NCBI GenBank assembly: GCA_903906365.1
Contig: CAIVKC010000044.1
Coordinates: 47,187-111,186, forward strand
Reading direction: 5' to 3'
Origin: an uncultured Bacteroidota bacterium
Lineage (GTDB): Bacteria; Bacteroidota; Bacteroidia; Chitinophagales; Chitinophagaceae
DNA: 64,000 bases
Positions 53,459 through 63,897 of the stretch are shown here, piece after piece. Below the pieces are notes generated by a model, which worked only from the letters and a program-made list of their open reading frames with translations, made no database searches and was not told the origin of the DNA. A program made the translations under genes and the position numbers. Within the stretch, counting starts at the first letter, position 1, and every line of letters begins with the position of its first letter.

Positions 53459-54058
53459 CTAGTGTTTTTTCGTGCGGTTGAGTTCCAGTAATTGCTGGTG
53501 TAGCGCAAGAACCTGCGGGAGCAGGGCCTTCGTCTCATCATTGCTGATCACAAAATCGCAAAGCGCCATTTTCTTAGCTTCATCCATTTGGCTTTTCATT
53601 CTGCTTTCGGCCTGTTCTGCAGTTATGTTATCCCTTTGCAGTATACGTTGTATCCTCATATGCATCGGTGAAGAAACCCCAATTACATAGTCCAGGTGCT
53701 GGCGTAGCCCACTTTCAAATATCAGGGCCGCTTCCTTGATGGCATAGGGAGCCTTTTGCTGGAGCATCCAACGCTCACTGTCCTGGATGGTGGCAGGGTG
53801 CACCAACCGGTTGAGCGTCGCCAGTTTTTCCTGGTTGTCAAAAACTTTGGAAGAAATATAAGCGCGGTTGAGTTTTCCTTCCTTATAGGATTCAGGTCCA
53901 AAATGCCGGATTATTTCTTTTTTCAGATCCTCATCTTCATTCATGATCCGTTTTGCAGCATCATCTGCATAATAAACGGGAATCTCCAGTACTTCAAATA
54001 TTTTCGCAATCGTACTTTTTCCCGAACCAATACCGCCGGTTAGTCCAATCTGTAACAT
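53459..54058 (-). CDS. coaE: Dephospho-CoA kinase
   Basis: Last enzyme of coenzyme A synthesis (199 aa). The P-loop is LTGGIGSGKST at residues 5-15, followed by VYYADDAAK (substrate Asp), VHPATI and the lid ALIFESGLRQHLDYVI. The C-terminal MALCDFVISNDET is typical. The start at 54058 gives MLQIGLTGG, matching the family; the upstream frame is not conserved-looking. It is the last gene of the nusB-DUF1573-yajC-coaE operon. Confidence 0.96.
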   Translation of the reverse strand: MLQIGLTGGIGSGKSTIAKIFEVLEIPVYYADDAAKRIMNEDEDLKKEIIRHFGPESYKEGKLNRAYISSKVFDNQEKLATLNRLVHPATIQDSERWMLQQKAPYAIKEAALIFESGLRQHLDYVIGVSSPMHMRIQRILQRDNITAEQAESRMKSQMDEAKKMALCDFVISNDETKALLPQVLALHQQLLELNRTKKH

Positions 54059-54172
54059 AAATATTGGGTGTATATGATGACTGTTTTTCCCAGCCAGGGG
54101 CAAACAGAAAATCCAAATTCCTGATCATTGACTGCCGGAATTTGGATTGCTGCATACATTAAAAAGGGGTCA

Positions 54173-54508
54173 TTATTTCTTTTCAGGGGCCGCAGTCTTG
54201 TTGATATTTTGTGTCCATTCCATGGAAAGGGCGCTCTTCTCGATTTTCAGGTAACTGCCGGGACTTGTTTCAATCATGAGTGTTCCGTCGTCATTTACCT
54301 TATTGACCGTCCCGTGAATGCCGGCAATGGTAACAATCTTGTCTCCTTTTTGCATATTCTCCTGAAACTGTTTGGCGAGTTTGGCTTTTTTTGCCTGAGG
54401 CCGGATCATGAAAAGCCAGAATACCAGGATCATACCTCCGAGCAAAATCAGGGAAAAAGAACTGTTGGCGGCGCCGCCTGCCTGTAATAAAACTACTAAA
54501 TGAGTCAT
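54173..54508 (-). CDS. yajC: Preprotein translocase subunit YajC
   Basis: Single-pass inner-membrane protein (111 aa) that associates with SecDF. The membrane segment is at about 17-35 (FSLILLGGMILVFWLFMI), followed by the family motif RPQAKKAKLAKQFQENMQKGDKIVT and GIHGTVNKVNDDGTLMIE. The rest is cytosolic. It lies between the DUF1573 protein and coaE genes on the minus strand. Confidence 0.95.
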   Translation of the reverse strand: MTHLVVLLQAGGAANSSFSLILLGGMILVFWLFMIRPQAKKAKLAKQFQENMQKGDKIVTIAGIHGTVNKVNDDGTLMIETSPGSYLKIEKSALSMEWTQNINKTAAPEKK

Positions 54509-54545
54509 TGTGTTATTTTTTTTATCAGGTTATAAGTGGTTGGAA

Positions 54546-55001
54546 TTACCATTTCTTTTTTTCAACGGTAACTGTAAACTGCAATTCATTATTGGTTGTG
54601 CCCCTTGTGTTTGCGTAAATAAAAAGGGTTTTATGATTGGGACCTGTCCTGCCCTCGCTGTTAAAGGATGCTTTGATCTGGCCTTCCCCGCCAGGCAGCA
54701 CCGGCGCATTGGGCTGTTCAGCCACCGTGCACCCGCAACTGGGCTGTACCCGGGTGATCACCAGGGGTTTGGTGCCCGTATTTTTAAAGCGGAACGAAAC
54801 CTCCAGTTTCTGCCCTTCTGAAATCCTCCCAAAGTCCCGGAACGTCGAATCCAGCCATCCAATAGTGGTGTAATTGGCTGAGTCTTTCAGGATGGCTTCC
54901 TGTTCTGCATCCGGTTTATTCCCCCCCGGAACCCTGTTTTCCCTGATATGGCAACCGGTCGAGATCAACAGACCGGCCAGCATAATAACCAATAGACGCA
55001 T
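54546..55001 (-). CDS. DUF1573 lipoprotein
   Basis: Protein of 151 aa with a lipoprotein signal (LLVIMLAGLLISTGC, Cys at residue 17). An immunoglobulin-like DUF1573 domain follows, with FDFGRI-type sequence (FRDFGRISEGQKLEVSFRF), TGTKPLVITRVQPSCGCTV and GGEGQIKASFNSEGRTG. The SCGC motif is the family hallmark; its function is not known. The gene is within an operon with nusB, yajC and coaE, a common Bacteroidota order. Confidence 0.92.
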   Translation of the reverse strand: MRLLVIMLAGLLISTGCHIRENRVPGGNKPDAEQEAILKDSANYTTIGWLDSTFRDFGRISEGQKLEVSFRFKNTGTKPLVITRVQPSCGCTVAEQPNAPVLPGGEGQIKASFNSEGRTGPNHKTLFIYANTRGTTNNELQFTVTVEKKKW

Positions 55002-55101
55002 GCTCTTTTTTTTGCAAACCTACATAAAAATGGGTTCATGGCGGCCAAAGACCAAACATCCCTGCCATAAACCGGTGCTATGGTCTGGCCGGCCGCCCAA
55101 A

Positions 55102-56034
55102 TCATGGTTTGGGTGCCTTGAAATTGACTTTGTGCATTTTGTTTTCCATTACAAGTTCCTTATGTATACTATCGAGGATCCCGTTTACAAACTGCCCGCT
55201 CTGGGGTGTACTGTATTCTTTGGCAAGGTCAATGTATTCATTGATGGTGACCTTAGGTGGGATGGTTTCGAAATACAGGAATTCGCAAACTCCCATCTGC
55301 ATGAGTATCATATCAAGGGTGGCGATGCGGTCGGCATCCCAGTTTTTGAGCTTGGGTTTGATCAGTTCCATGGTGGCTTCCTTCTTATCCTGGACGGTCA
55401 GCAGCAGTCCTTTGGCAAATCCCAGCTTGTCGGGACTGAGAATTTCCTGGAAATTAAAGGAGGCAGGTTTTGCCAAATAGGTCAGCAGCAATTGGTTCAT
55501 CATTTCCACATCGTCATCCCAGTTGGTAAAGTACTCTTCAATATGTGCCTCAAAGGATTCATTGGTGAGCATGAGGTCCCGGTATATGAATTCCAGTATT
55601 TCCTTTTCGGATTTCTTATCCCGGCCTTCCACAGAAATGTACTTCCTATATTCTTCTGTCCCCGCCAGGGTCTGGTAGATTTTCTTTACCAGCTCCTTAT
55701 TGATAATCAGTTGGGGTTTATCGGTGGCCAGGGCCTTCTGGAAGGAAGGGTCCTGCAGTATTTTCCAAAGGATTTCGTTGCCTGCCAGCTTGGTGTTTAC
55801 GTTTCGGTCCTGCTCGGTAGGCAGGTGTTTGGAGGACCTTACCAAAGAATCGGTCTCCGCATAGCGGGCGATTTCAGCAATAAAATACAGCAGGTAAACA
55901 AACAATTGCCGGGACTGGTCGTAGTGTTTCAGTAAAATCCTCAAATCCTCGCCGGGTTTCAGTTCATGTTCACGCGCTTCGATGGCGTAGAGGGTCTGCA
56001 TAATCTTTACCCGGATATTTCTTCTGCTGAGCAT
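55102..56034 (-). CDS. nusB: Transcription antitermination factor NusB
   Basis: All-helical RNA-binding factor for rRNA antitermination, here 310 aa and so roughly twice the length of E. coli NusB. The N-terminal MLSRRNIRVKIMQTLYA and the C-terminal NusB core (ATLDMILMQMGVCEFLYF, TINEYIDLAKEYSTPQSGQFVNGILDSI) are clear. The middle 150 residues are an insertion typical of Bacteroidota NusB proteins. The start at 56034 matches the family; the first nine codons of the longer frame are unlikely. The promoter element is at 56059-56066. Confidence 0.93.
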   Translation of the reverse strand: MLSRRNIRVKIMQTLYAIEAREHELKPGEDLRILLKHYDQSRQLFVYLLYFIAEIARYAETDSLVRSSKHLPTEQDRNVNTKLAGNEILWKILQDPSFQKALATDKPQLIINKELVKKIYQTLAGTEEYRKYISVEGRDKKSEKEILEFIYRDLMLTNESFEAHIEEYFTNWDDDVEMMNQLLLTYLAKPASFNFQEILSPDKLGFAKGLLLTVQDKKEATMELIKPKLKNWDADRIATLDMILMQMGVCEFLYFETIPPKVTINEYIDLAKEYSTPQSGQFVNGILDSIHKELVMENKMHKVNFKAPKP

Positions 56035-56058
56035 TGGTAAGAACTGTTTTAGGGGCTG

Positions 56059-56066
56059 CAAAGATA
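56059..56066 (-). promoter_or_regulatory. -7 promoter element of the nusB operon
   Basis: On the minus strand this reads TATCTTTG (TAnnTTTG), 24 bases before the nusB start at 56034. Confidence 0.55.
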
Positions 56067-56252
56067 GGGTATTTTAGAAAGCGGGGGGCTGAAAATCCGC
56101 CTTTTAGGGCTGCCGGGGGAGGGTAGATGAAAATTTGGCACATATCCTGGCAGCTATCCGCCATGTTGGGGTGGTTGACTGTCAACAATATTGAATTTTC
56201 TGCCAACTATTCCACTTTTGGGGCATTTTTCTGGTTTGGTATGAAATTCGTT

Positions 56253-56260
56253 TACATTTG
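56253..56260 (+). promoter_or_regulatory. -7 promoter element of groES-groEL
   Basis: TACATTTG (TAnnTTTG), 52 bases before the groES start codon; a TTTG lies at 56235-56238 with a rather short 14-base spacer. No CIRCE inverted repeat was seen. Confidence 0.5.
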
Positions 56261-56312
56261 CTGCCCGCCTGAAGCGGGATAAAACAATCTATCACCAAAA
56301 ATCAATACTATT

Positions 56313-56594
56313 ATGGCTAAGAAGTTAAGCGTTACCCCACTCCATGACAGGGTAATTGTGAAACCTGCACCTGCTGAAGAAAAAACGGCCGGAGGCATTA
56401 TCATTCCAGATACTGCAAAGGAAAAACCCCAGCGCGGTACCGTCATGGCTGCCGGTCCTGGTAAAAAGGACGAGCCGGTTACCGTTAAAATCGGTGATAC
56501 CGTATTATATGGTAAATATGCCGGTACGGAAATCCAGATCGACGGCGGCGAATTTCTCATCATGAGGGAATCTGACATTTTAGCAATTATGTAA
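56313..56594 (+). CDS. groES: Co-chaperonin GroES
   Basis: Heptameric lid of the GroEL chaperonin, 93 aa. Family motifs are [20 protein letters not shown] at the start, [16 protein letters not shown] covering the mobile loop, [14 protein letters not shown] and the C-terminal [13 protein letters not shown]. The groEL gene begins 87 bases downstream, and the two form the standard bicistronic operon. Confidence 0.98.
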   Translation: MAKKLSVTPLHDRVIVKPAPAEEKTAGGIIIPDTAKEKPQRGTVMAAGPGKKDEPVTVKIGDTVLYGKYAGTEIQIDGGEFLIMRESDILAIM

Positions 56595-56675
56595 TTATTG
56601 AACCTGCGCCTGGTTCTACAATCATCTAAACGACGCTTGTTCTTCAATTTACAAATCCAAACACTTTCAAATTAA

Positions 56676-58322
<1,647 letters not shown>

Positions 58323-58365
58323 ACTATCCATTGGAATCCGTGGTCAAGGCCCCGGATCCATTATA

Positions 58366-58400
58366 AAAAATCCCCCCTGTTACCAACAGGGGGGATTTTT
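58366..58400. terminator. Intrinsic terminator after groEL
   Basis: 16-bp perfect stem AAAAATCCCCCCTGTT (58366-58381) / AACAGGGGGGATTTTT (58385-58400) with a three-base loop. It is symmetrical, so it could work in either direction, but only groEL ends here. Confidence 0.92.
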
Positions 58401-58531
58401 GTTTTGCATGCCTCCGGCAATCCTTATTTTCATGGGTTTCAAGGCCCCCCTCCGGGCAGAAAAACGGGATTTTTCAGCGGGCGCGAACCATTGGAACCAT
58501 TAATACGTATATAGGGCGTAATCAAAGGATC

Positions 58532-59317
58532 ATGCTGAAAATTTTGATCAAGGCCCGATGCCCATTATGCTTAATTTTATGTGCCGGACTGCTGCAGGAA
58601 ATGGCAGCCTGCCAAAAAGCCGGTGCACCAAATGCTGTCCAGATGCCTGTAATTCCCTTCGATTCTACCCCTGCCCGCATGCCGGGAACAGATACCACCC
58701 ATTATACCTACCTGGCCCTGGGTGATTCCTATACCATTGGAGAGGCCGTGCCTGCTGCCGATACCTATCCCATGCAGACTTCCGCACTGCTGCGTCAGGT
58801 ATTTCCGGAATTTGGAAATCCCCTCGTACTGGCCACCACCGGTTGGACAACGGTAAATCTGCAGGATGCCATAGATGCAAGGCGATCCACCCTGGATTCG
58901 AATTTTAGTTTTGTGACCCTGCTGATTGGCGTCAACGACCAGTACCAGGGAGGGACGCTGGCAGATTACCGTACCCATTTTACCATCCTGCTAAAGGAAT
59001 CCATTCAATTGGCCGCTAACAAAGCCTCACATGTGATCGTACTGTCCATACCTGATTATTCGGTGACCCCTTTTGGGATATCCTCCACGGTATCGGTCAA
59101 TATTGCCAATGCAATTGATTCTTTCAACGCCGCCAATCTGGAAATATCCCAGGCCTATGGGGTCAACTACCTCAACGTAACGGATGACAGCCGACAGGCT
59201 GCTACCGATTTGTCCCTGGTGGCCTCCGACGGATTGCATTACTCTGCCCGTGAATATGCCATATGGGCCGGTAAGCTGGCCCCACTCATGGGTAAGATTC
59301 TTCAAACCAATCCATAA
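58532..59317 (+). CDS. SGNH/GDSL-family hydrolase lipoprotein
   Basis: Exported esterase-like protein of 261 aa. The N-terminus (LILCAGLLQEMAAC) suggests a lipoprotein. SGNH blocks are ALGDSYTIGEA (nucleophile Ser of GDS), the Gly block around TTGWTT, IGVNDQYQG (Asn block) and SDGLHYS (catalytic Asp and His). These enzymes deacylate sugars or lipids in the periplasm or at the surface; the substrate is unknown. The gene is followed by a separate beta-lactamase-like hydrolase gene after about 90 bases. Confidence 0.9.
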   Translation: MLKILIKARCPLCLILCAGLLQEMAACQKAGAPNAVQMPVIPFDSTPARMPGTDTTHYTYLALGDSYTIGEAVPAADTYPMQTSALLRQVFPEFGNPLVLATTGWTTVNLQDAIDARRSTLDSNFSFVTLLIGVNDQYQGGTLADYRTHFTILLKESIQLAANKASHVIVLSIPDYSVTPFGISSTVSVNIANAIDSFNAANLEISQAYGVNYLNVTDDSRQAATDLSLVASDGLHYSAREYAIWAGKLAPLMGKILQTNP

Positions 59318-59408
59318 AAAGCACTTCCTGAAACCCTTAGGTGGGGAACCTATTATAATTCTCTGTATATTCATTGGGCCAGTTATATTAACCTAAATCA
59401 ATGGCTCC

Positions 59409-60941
59409 ATGAGATATGCCCTTTATTGCATTTTGCTGATTTGTAGTGTAAACGGCCGCCCCGTCTATGGCCAAAAGGGGGCCGGATCCGGCCATTTACC
59501 CAAAGACCCTTCCGGTTATCCTGCAGTGTTCGAGTCCTATATCAGACAGGCTTTGGGTCTATGGAAGACCCCCGGTATTTCCATAGTCGTAGTAAAGGAT
59601 GATAATGTGGTATTTAAGAGCGGCTTTGGTTTTGCCAATCTGGAGACCAGAGAGCCCTTTACAACGAGCACACTGTCCATTTGTGCTTCTACCACCAAGG
59701 CAATGACGGCCGTCTGTATGGGCATGCTGGTAGATGAAGGTAAAATAAAGTGGTCCGACAAGGTGGCAGATGTTTATCCGGGTTTCAGGTTATCTGATAA
59801 CTACGCCTCTGCTGAAATCACCATAAAGGACCTTTTCACCCACAACACCGGACTTGGAAACGCCGACTTTCTCTGGATCCTTGGATTCCCGCTGGATACC
59901 ATTATCGCCAAAATGCGTTTGCTGGAACCAGCCTATTCCTTCCGGTCCTCCTTCATCTATCAGAACCTGATGTATATGGTGGCGGGAGAAGTCATTCACC
60001 ACGTCAGCGGCAAACCCTGGGAGACTTTTATCCGGGAACGGCTGTTTGCTCCGCTGGGGATGTTCCACACCTATCCCACCTATAGCCAGTCGCTGAAGGA
60101 ACCTTCCCATATAACTCCTCATTATTTTGGAAGTGACAGTGCGGTAAGGACCATTCCTTATCTGGAAGCAAAGGGGATTGACGCGGCAGGAGCGGTATGG
60201 TCCTGCGCCGAGGATATCCAAAAATGGGTTCGTTTTATGCTGGACAGTGCCAAAACGGGGAGTGTCCGATTGCTTAAACCGGAGACCTATGCTACCCTGT
60301 TCAAACCGCAGTCCATTGTTACCCAGGAGGAGTTTTATCCCACCGCCAGGCTGACTAAACCGCACTGGACCACCTATGGGCTGGGATGGTTCCAGGAGGA
60401 TTACCATTCACAAATGATTCAGTTTCATACCGGCAGCCTGGACGGGGCGGTGGCCATTATCGGCCTGGTGCCCGAATCCCATTTTGGCGTATACATTTTC
60501 GGCAATCTGGATCACTCCGAACTCAGGCATGCCCTTATGTATAAGGCAATGGATCTCTGGTGTTTTCAAGATAATTCCAGGGACTGGAGCAGGGATTTTT
60601 ACGACCTGTATGCGGCTATGCACCAGGAATCGCGCAAGCGGCAGTCCGCAGAAGACGCTAAAAGAGTGTTGAACACCAAACCTTCGCTTTCCCTGGTGGC
60701 TTATTGCGGAAAATTTCATAATAACGTGTACGGAACGGCTGAGATACAGCTTAAAGGGGATACTTTATGGCTCAAATACCCCAATAACATCCTTGTCTGG
60801 CTGGAACACTGGAATTTCGACACTTTCCAGGGAAATTTTGAACATTTCTGGTTTGATAAATCCAAAGTTCAGTTTTCGCTCGATGAAAAAGGGGCTGTCT
60901 CCCGGTTTGAAATGGGAGGGATCGTCTACCAAAAGGATTGA
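59409..60941 (+). CDS. Class C beta-lactamase-like serine hydrolase
   Basis: Exported protein of 510 aa of the beta-lactamase/esterase family. The N-terminus (YALYCILLICSVNGRPVYG) is a signal peptide. The motifs are S94-T-T-K97 in CASTTKAMTAV, Y184-Q-N186 in FIYQNLMYM, and HTGSLDG near residue 340 as the KTG equivalent. The C-terminal 100 residues (LVAYCGKFHNNVYGTAEIQ...) resemble DUF3471, an extra beta domain frequent in such enzymes. It is more likely a peptidase or esterase than a resistance enzyme. Confidence 0.9.
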   Translation: MRYALYCILLICSVNGRPVYGQKGAGSGHLPKDPSGYPAVFESYIRQALGLWKTPGISIVVVKDDNVVFKSGFGFANLETREPFTTSTLSICASTTKAMTAVCMGMLVDEGKIKWSDKVADVYPGFRLSDNYASAEITIKDLFTHNTGLGNADFLWILGFPLDTIIAKMRLLEPAYSFRSSFIYQNLMYMVAGEVIHHVSGKPWETFIRERLFAPLGMFHTYPTYSQSLKEPSHITPHYFGSDSAVRTIPYLEAKGIDAAGAVWSCAEDIQKWVRFMLDSAKTGSVRLLKPETYATLFKPQSIVTQEEFYPTARLTKPHWTTYGLGWFQEDYHSQMIQFHTGSLDGAVAIIGLVPESHFGVYIFGNLDHSELRHALMYKAMDLWCFQDNSRDWSRDFYDLYAAMHQESRKRQSAEDAKRVLNTKPSLSLVAYCGKFHNNVYGTAEIQLKGDTLWLKYPNNILVWLEHWNFDTFQGNFEHFWFDKSKVQFSLDEKGAVSRFEMGGIVYQKD

Positions 60942-60967
60942 ACGGAGTCCGCTGTTTTTTAACCAGA

Positions 60968-61945
60968 TTATGGTTTATACAGTTCCGGGTTGACCGGATA
61001 GGGCAGGGGTTCCCCTTTGCGGCAGGCCAGAATGTTCTCTGCGGCTATGGCCGCCATCGCAGCCCTTGTCTGTTGGGTAGCTGACCCGATATGGGGAAGA
61101 ATGACCGCTGTAGGCATATCCAGCAAAGGATTGTCAGGTTGCATGGGTTCGGGATTGGTAACATCCAGGCCGCATCCCCAGATACTACCCTGGCGCATAG
61201 CTTCAATGAGATCTTCTTCATTATGAATAGAGCCCCTGGCCGTGTTAATAAAGATGGCGGTCTTTTTCATCTGATCAAAGGCCTGTCGGTTGAAAATCCC
61301 CTTGGTTTGGGCAGTGAGTGCCGTGTGCACGGATAACACATCGCTGAAGGCCAGTAGTTCTTCAAAATTAACTTTTCTGGCCCCGGTGGCATTTTCTGCC
61401 TCAGGATTGTGATTTCTGTTGCAGTATATAATTTTCATACCATAGGCACCCTGGCATAACCGGGCCATTTCAAGCCCAATTTTACCCAGGCCGAAAATGC
61501 CCAGCGTCTTTCCATGAAGTTCAATGCCCAGGTCTGCCGTTGGTTCATAAAACCCCCATTCACCGCGCATGATCTTATGATTCATATACATGGCTTTTCT
61601 GGAAACAGCCATCATCAGCAAAAATGCGGTATCGGCAGTGGCCTTACTTAAAACCCCGGGCGTATTGCCAATGGGGATGCCCAGCCTGGTGGCTTCCTCT
61701 ACATCTATATTGTCAAATCCCACAGCCATCTGCGCAATCACCTTCAGGTGCCGGCAGGACTGCAGGAAAGACCTGTCAATGAGGTCCTGGCCCACACTGA
61801 TCAGGCCGTCATACTTTTTGCAAATGTCTATGAGTTCCTGATGTCCTATATTTCTTTTTTCCTGCCACTGGTCTACGGTGATGCCCGCCTCCTGCAGGGT
61901 GGCAACCGCCCCGGACGGAATGATCCTGGTTACAAATATTTTCAT
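60968..61945 (-). CDS. D-2-hydroxyacid dehydrogenase, glyoxylate/hydroxypyruvate reductase-like
   Basis: NAD(P)-dependent dehydrogenase (325 aa). The dinucleotide motif is GIFGLGKIGLEMA, the substrate-binding VGFDNIDVEEA lies earlier, and the catalytic Arg (INTARGSI), Glu (in NPEPM) and His (in LPHIGSATQQTR) are in place. This HIGSAT variant is typical of glyoxylate/hydroxypyruvate reductase and D-glycerate dehydrogenase members. The start at 61945 gives MKIFVTR, as usual in the family. It is transcribed divergently from the Rieske oxygenase gene, with a palindrome between them. Confidence 0.92.
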   Translation of the reverse strand: MKIFVTRIIPSGAVATLQEAGITVDQWQEKRNIGHQELIDICKKYDGLISVGQDLIDRSFLQSCRHLKVIAQMAVGFDNIDVEEATRLGIPIGNTPGVLSKATADTAFLLMMAVSRKAMYMNHKIMRGEWGFYEPTADLGIELHGKTLGIFGLGKIGLEMARLCQGAYGMKIIYCNRNHNPEAENATGARKVNFEELLAFSDVLSVHTALTAQTKGIFNRQAFDQMKKTAIFINTARGSIHNEEDLIEAMRQGSIWGCGLDVTNPEPMQPDNPLLDMPTAVILPHIGSATQQTRAAMAAIAAENILACRKGEPLPYPVNPELYKP

Positions 61946-61962
61946 TTGGATGACTCTTTTTG

Positions 61963-61979
61963 TCCGGTCAGGGACCGGA
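61963..61979. repeat. 7-bp palindrome in a divergent promoter region
   Basis: TCCGGTC (61963-61969), AGG, GACCGGA (61973-61979) is an exact inverted repeat between the divergent dehydrogenase and Rieske oxygenase genes. Its position suits an operator site; it is too short to be certain. Confidence 0.4.
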
Positions 61980-62093
61980 TATATTTTACGCAATCTAAAT
62001 ATAAATGATGATTCTTCCCATCTTGGCCGGCTCGGACCCGCAGTAATACATATCCCAACTCTTCACTATATTACACCAGCAAAAAAACTTCCA

Positions 62094-63176
62094 ATGGCTG
62101 CTTTTTTCGTTGACCCCGATATCTCCAAAGCCAGGACGCTGGATACATCCTTTTATACCAGTCAGGAATATTTTAATTCCAGCCGGGAAAAATTATTTGC
62201 CAATTCATGGCAGTTTATCGGTCATACTGACCTGGCCGGGGGAGAAGGCGATGTTTATCCGTTCGTGATGCTGGAAAATTACCTGGATGAACCGCTTGTT
62301 CTGACCAGAGATAGGGCGGATAAGCTTCACCTGTTGTCAAATGTTTGTACCCATCGGGGAAATCTGGTAGCCGAAAAGGCCTGCAAGGCTTCCAGCCTGA
62401 GGTGCAGGTACCATGGAAGGATGTTTCAGCTCGATGGCCGTTTTCATTCCATGCCTGAATTCCGGGAAGTGCTCGATTTCCCCACTCCGGGCGATGATCT
62501 CAGGGAATTACCCCTTTTTCAATGGGGAAACTGGCTTTTTTCCTGCCTCCGTCAGGAACGGGAGGCCGGCCTTTATTTGCAGGAAATGATGGAAAGGGTA
62601 TCCTGGATGCCACTGGGCGATTTTGTTTACCGGCCGGAACTTTCCCGGGAATTTACCCTAAAAGCCCATTGGGCCCTCTATTGCGAAAATTACCTGGAAG
62701 GCTTCCATATACCCTTTGTGCATGCCGGCCTCAATGCCGTGATCGATTTCAATAACTATACCACCGAATTGTTTCGATTTTCCAACCTGCAGTTGGGTAT
62801 TGCCCGGGGGGAAGAAGATTGCTTTGACCTTCCGGCTTCCTCGCCGGATGCAGGGAAAAAAGTGGCTGCGTACTATTTTTTTGTGTTCCCCAACATGATG
62901 TTCAATTTTTATCCCTGGGGACTCTCGGTCAATATCGTGCAGCCGGTGGGACTTCAGGAAACCAAAGTTTCCTTCCTGACCTATGTATGGAAGCCCGAAA
63001 AGTTCAACCAGGGAGCAGGCTCAGGTCTGGATTTGGTGGAAATGGAAGATGAAGAGGTGGTGGAAAACGTGCAACGCGGAATCCGTTCCCGGTTTTACCA
63101 GTACGGCCGCTATTCGGTTACCAGGGAAACGGGAACCCATCATTTTCACCGGATAATAGCAGAGCTGATGGGTTGA
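62094..63176 (+). CDS. Rieske non-haem iron oxygenase, alpha subunit
   Basis: Protein of 360 aa with a complete two-domain oxygenase. The Rieske [2Fe-2S] ligands are C85-x-H87 in NVCTHRG and C104-x2-H107 in CRYHG. The mononuclear iron site is in ENYLEGFHIPFVH, with H205 and H210. This family includes ring-hydroxylating dioxygenases and choline/glycine betaine/carnitine-type monooxygenases. No beta subunit, ferredoxin or reductase gene is adjacent, so the substrate and electron donor are unknown. The start at 62094 is chosen because the upstream frame overlaps the divergent promoter region. Confidence 0.92.
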   Translation: MAAFFVDPDISKARTLDTSFYTSQEYFNSSREKLFANSWQFIGHTDLAGGEGDVYPFVMLENYLDEPLVLTRDRADKLHLLSNVCTHRGNLVAEKACKASSLRCRYHGRMFQLDGRFHSMPEFREVLDFPTPGDDLRELPLFQWGNWLFSCLRQEREAGLYLQEMMERVSWMPLGDFVYRPELSREFTLKAHWALYCENYLEGFHIPFVHAGLNAVIDFNNYTTELFRFSNLQLGIARGEEDCFDLPASSPDAGKKVAAYYFFVFPNMMFNFYPWGLSVNIVQPVGLQETKVSFLTYVWKPEKFNQGAGSGLDLVEMEDEEVVENVQRGIRSRFYQYGRYSVTRETGTHHFHRIIAELMG

Positions 63177-63245
63177 AGCGGTTGGCTCCGTTTCCGGCAT
63201 TTTGGCAGTAGTTAAATTCCCTTCTTAATTAAAATGGGTTGTACA

Positions 63246-63273
63246 AAATCCCCGGCCATGTCCGGGGATTTTT
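63246..63273 (+). terminator. Intrinsic terminator after the Rieske oxygenase gene
   Basis: 10-bp stem AAATCCCCGG (63246-63255) / CCGGGGATTT (63262-63271) with loop CCATGT and a T-run. Confidence 0.9.
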
Positions 63274-63702
63274 AATTGTAATCCCCCCGTTGCTTCCTGC
63301 ACGGTCTGACTGTTTCAAAAAATTTATCCAATCTTCTAGCCTGGTACAGGGGTATATGGGATGAGGGTCCCGTATGGCCTAGCCGCATGTCTTCCATGTT
63401 GTCTCTGCAGGGTTTTTACCAGGCAGGCAGGGCAGGGCATGACAGGCTATTAGGAGCCATTCCTGCCCCCTGATGGCCAGGAGGGGTGGGGTGGCCAACC
63501 GGCATTCAAAAGTGCCTTACCGGGTGAGCGCAGCCCGTCAATCAGGTGACTATATACCACTCACCACAAGGTACAAACAATCAATAATTTAGTGAATAAC
63601 GTATTATAAAAATATTGAATAACAAGGATTTCTATGTATGGGCCAGGTTTGAATATTTTTTCTGGCGGGAGATACCTAAAGTAAAATGTTACTTAAAGAA
63701 AT
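63274..63702. other. Gene-free stretch near the right edge
   Basis: About 430 bases with no open frame of note on either strand. The left part is GC-rich with short direct repeats of GGCAGG (near 63422). From about 63580 the sequence becomes clearly AT-rich, unlike the rest of the window. No tRNA, RNase P, tmRNA or SRP RNA pattern was recognised. Confidence 0.5.
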
Positions 63703-63897
63703 TTATAGCCCTTGTTGGTTTAAAAGATTTTCATAGAAGGCAAGTAAATGACCGAATTGATTTACATCATTAGTAAGCTCATCCAATTTTGGGACGATTT
63801 CTCCACCGTCTTTTATCCAATAAACTTTTATCTGCCTGCCCAAGTAATTGCTGGCATATTCTTCAAAATGGTCTCTTTTTTCTTTTGTGCTGTTCAA
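63703..63897 (-). CDS. Possible small acidic protein or gene fragment
   Basis: An open frame of 64 codons with no ATG; the only start-like codon is TTG at 63897, so it may be the 3' part of a broken gene. The translation (KEKRDHFEEYASNYLGRQIKVYWI, shortened here) has normal protein composition and a plausible helical end LLAFYENLLNQQ. It lies in an AT-rich segment. No family was recognised. Confidence 0.35.
   Translation of the reverse strand: MNSTKEKRDHFEEYASNYLGRQIKVYWIKDGGEIVPKLDELTNDVNQFGHLLAFYENLLNQQGL

Noticed and set aside
54874..55935. Plus-strand open frame (353 codons) opposite nusB
   Set aside because: It is antisense to nusB and lacks motifs.
56160..56312. CIRCE heat-shock operator upstream of groES
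   Set aside because: No TTAGCACTC-N9-GAGTGCTAA-like inverted repeat is present.
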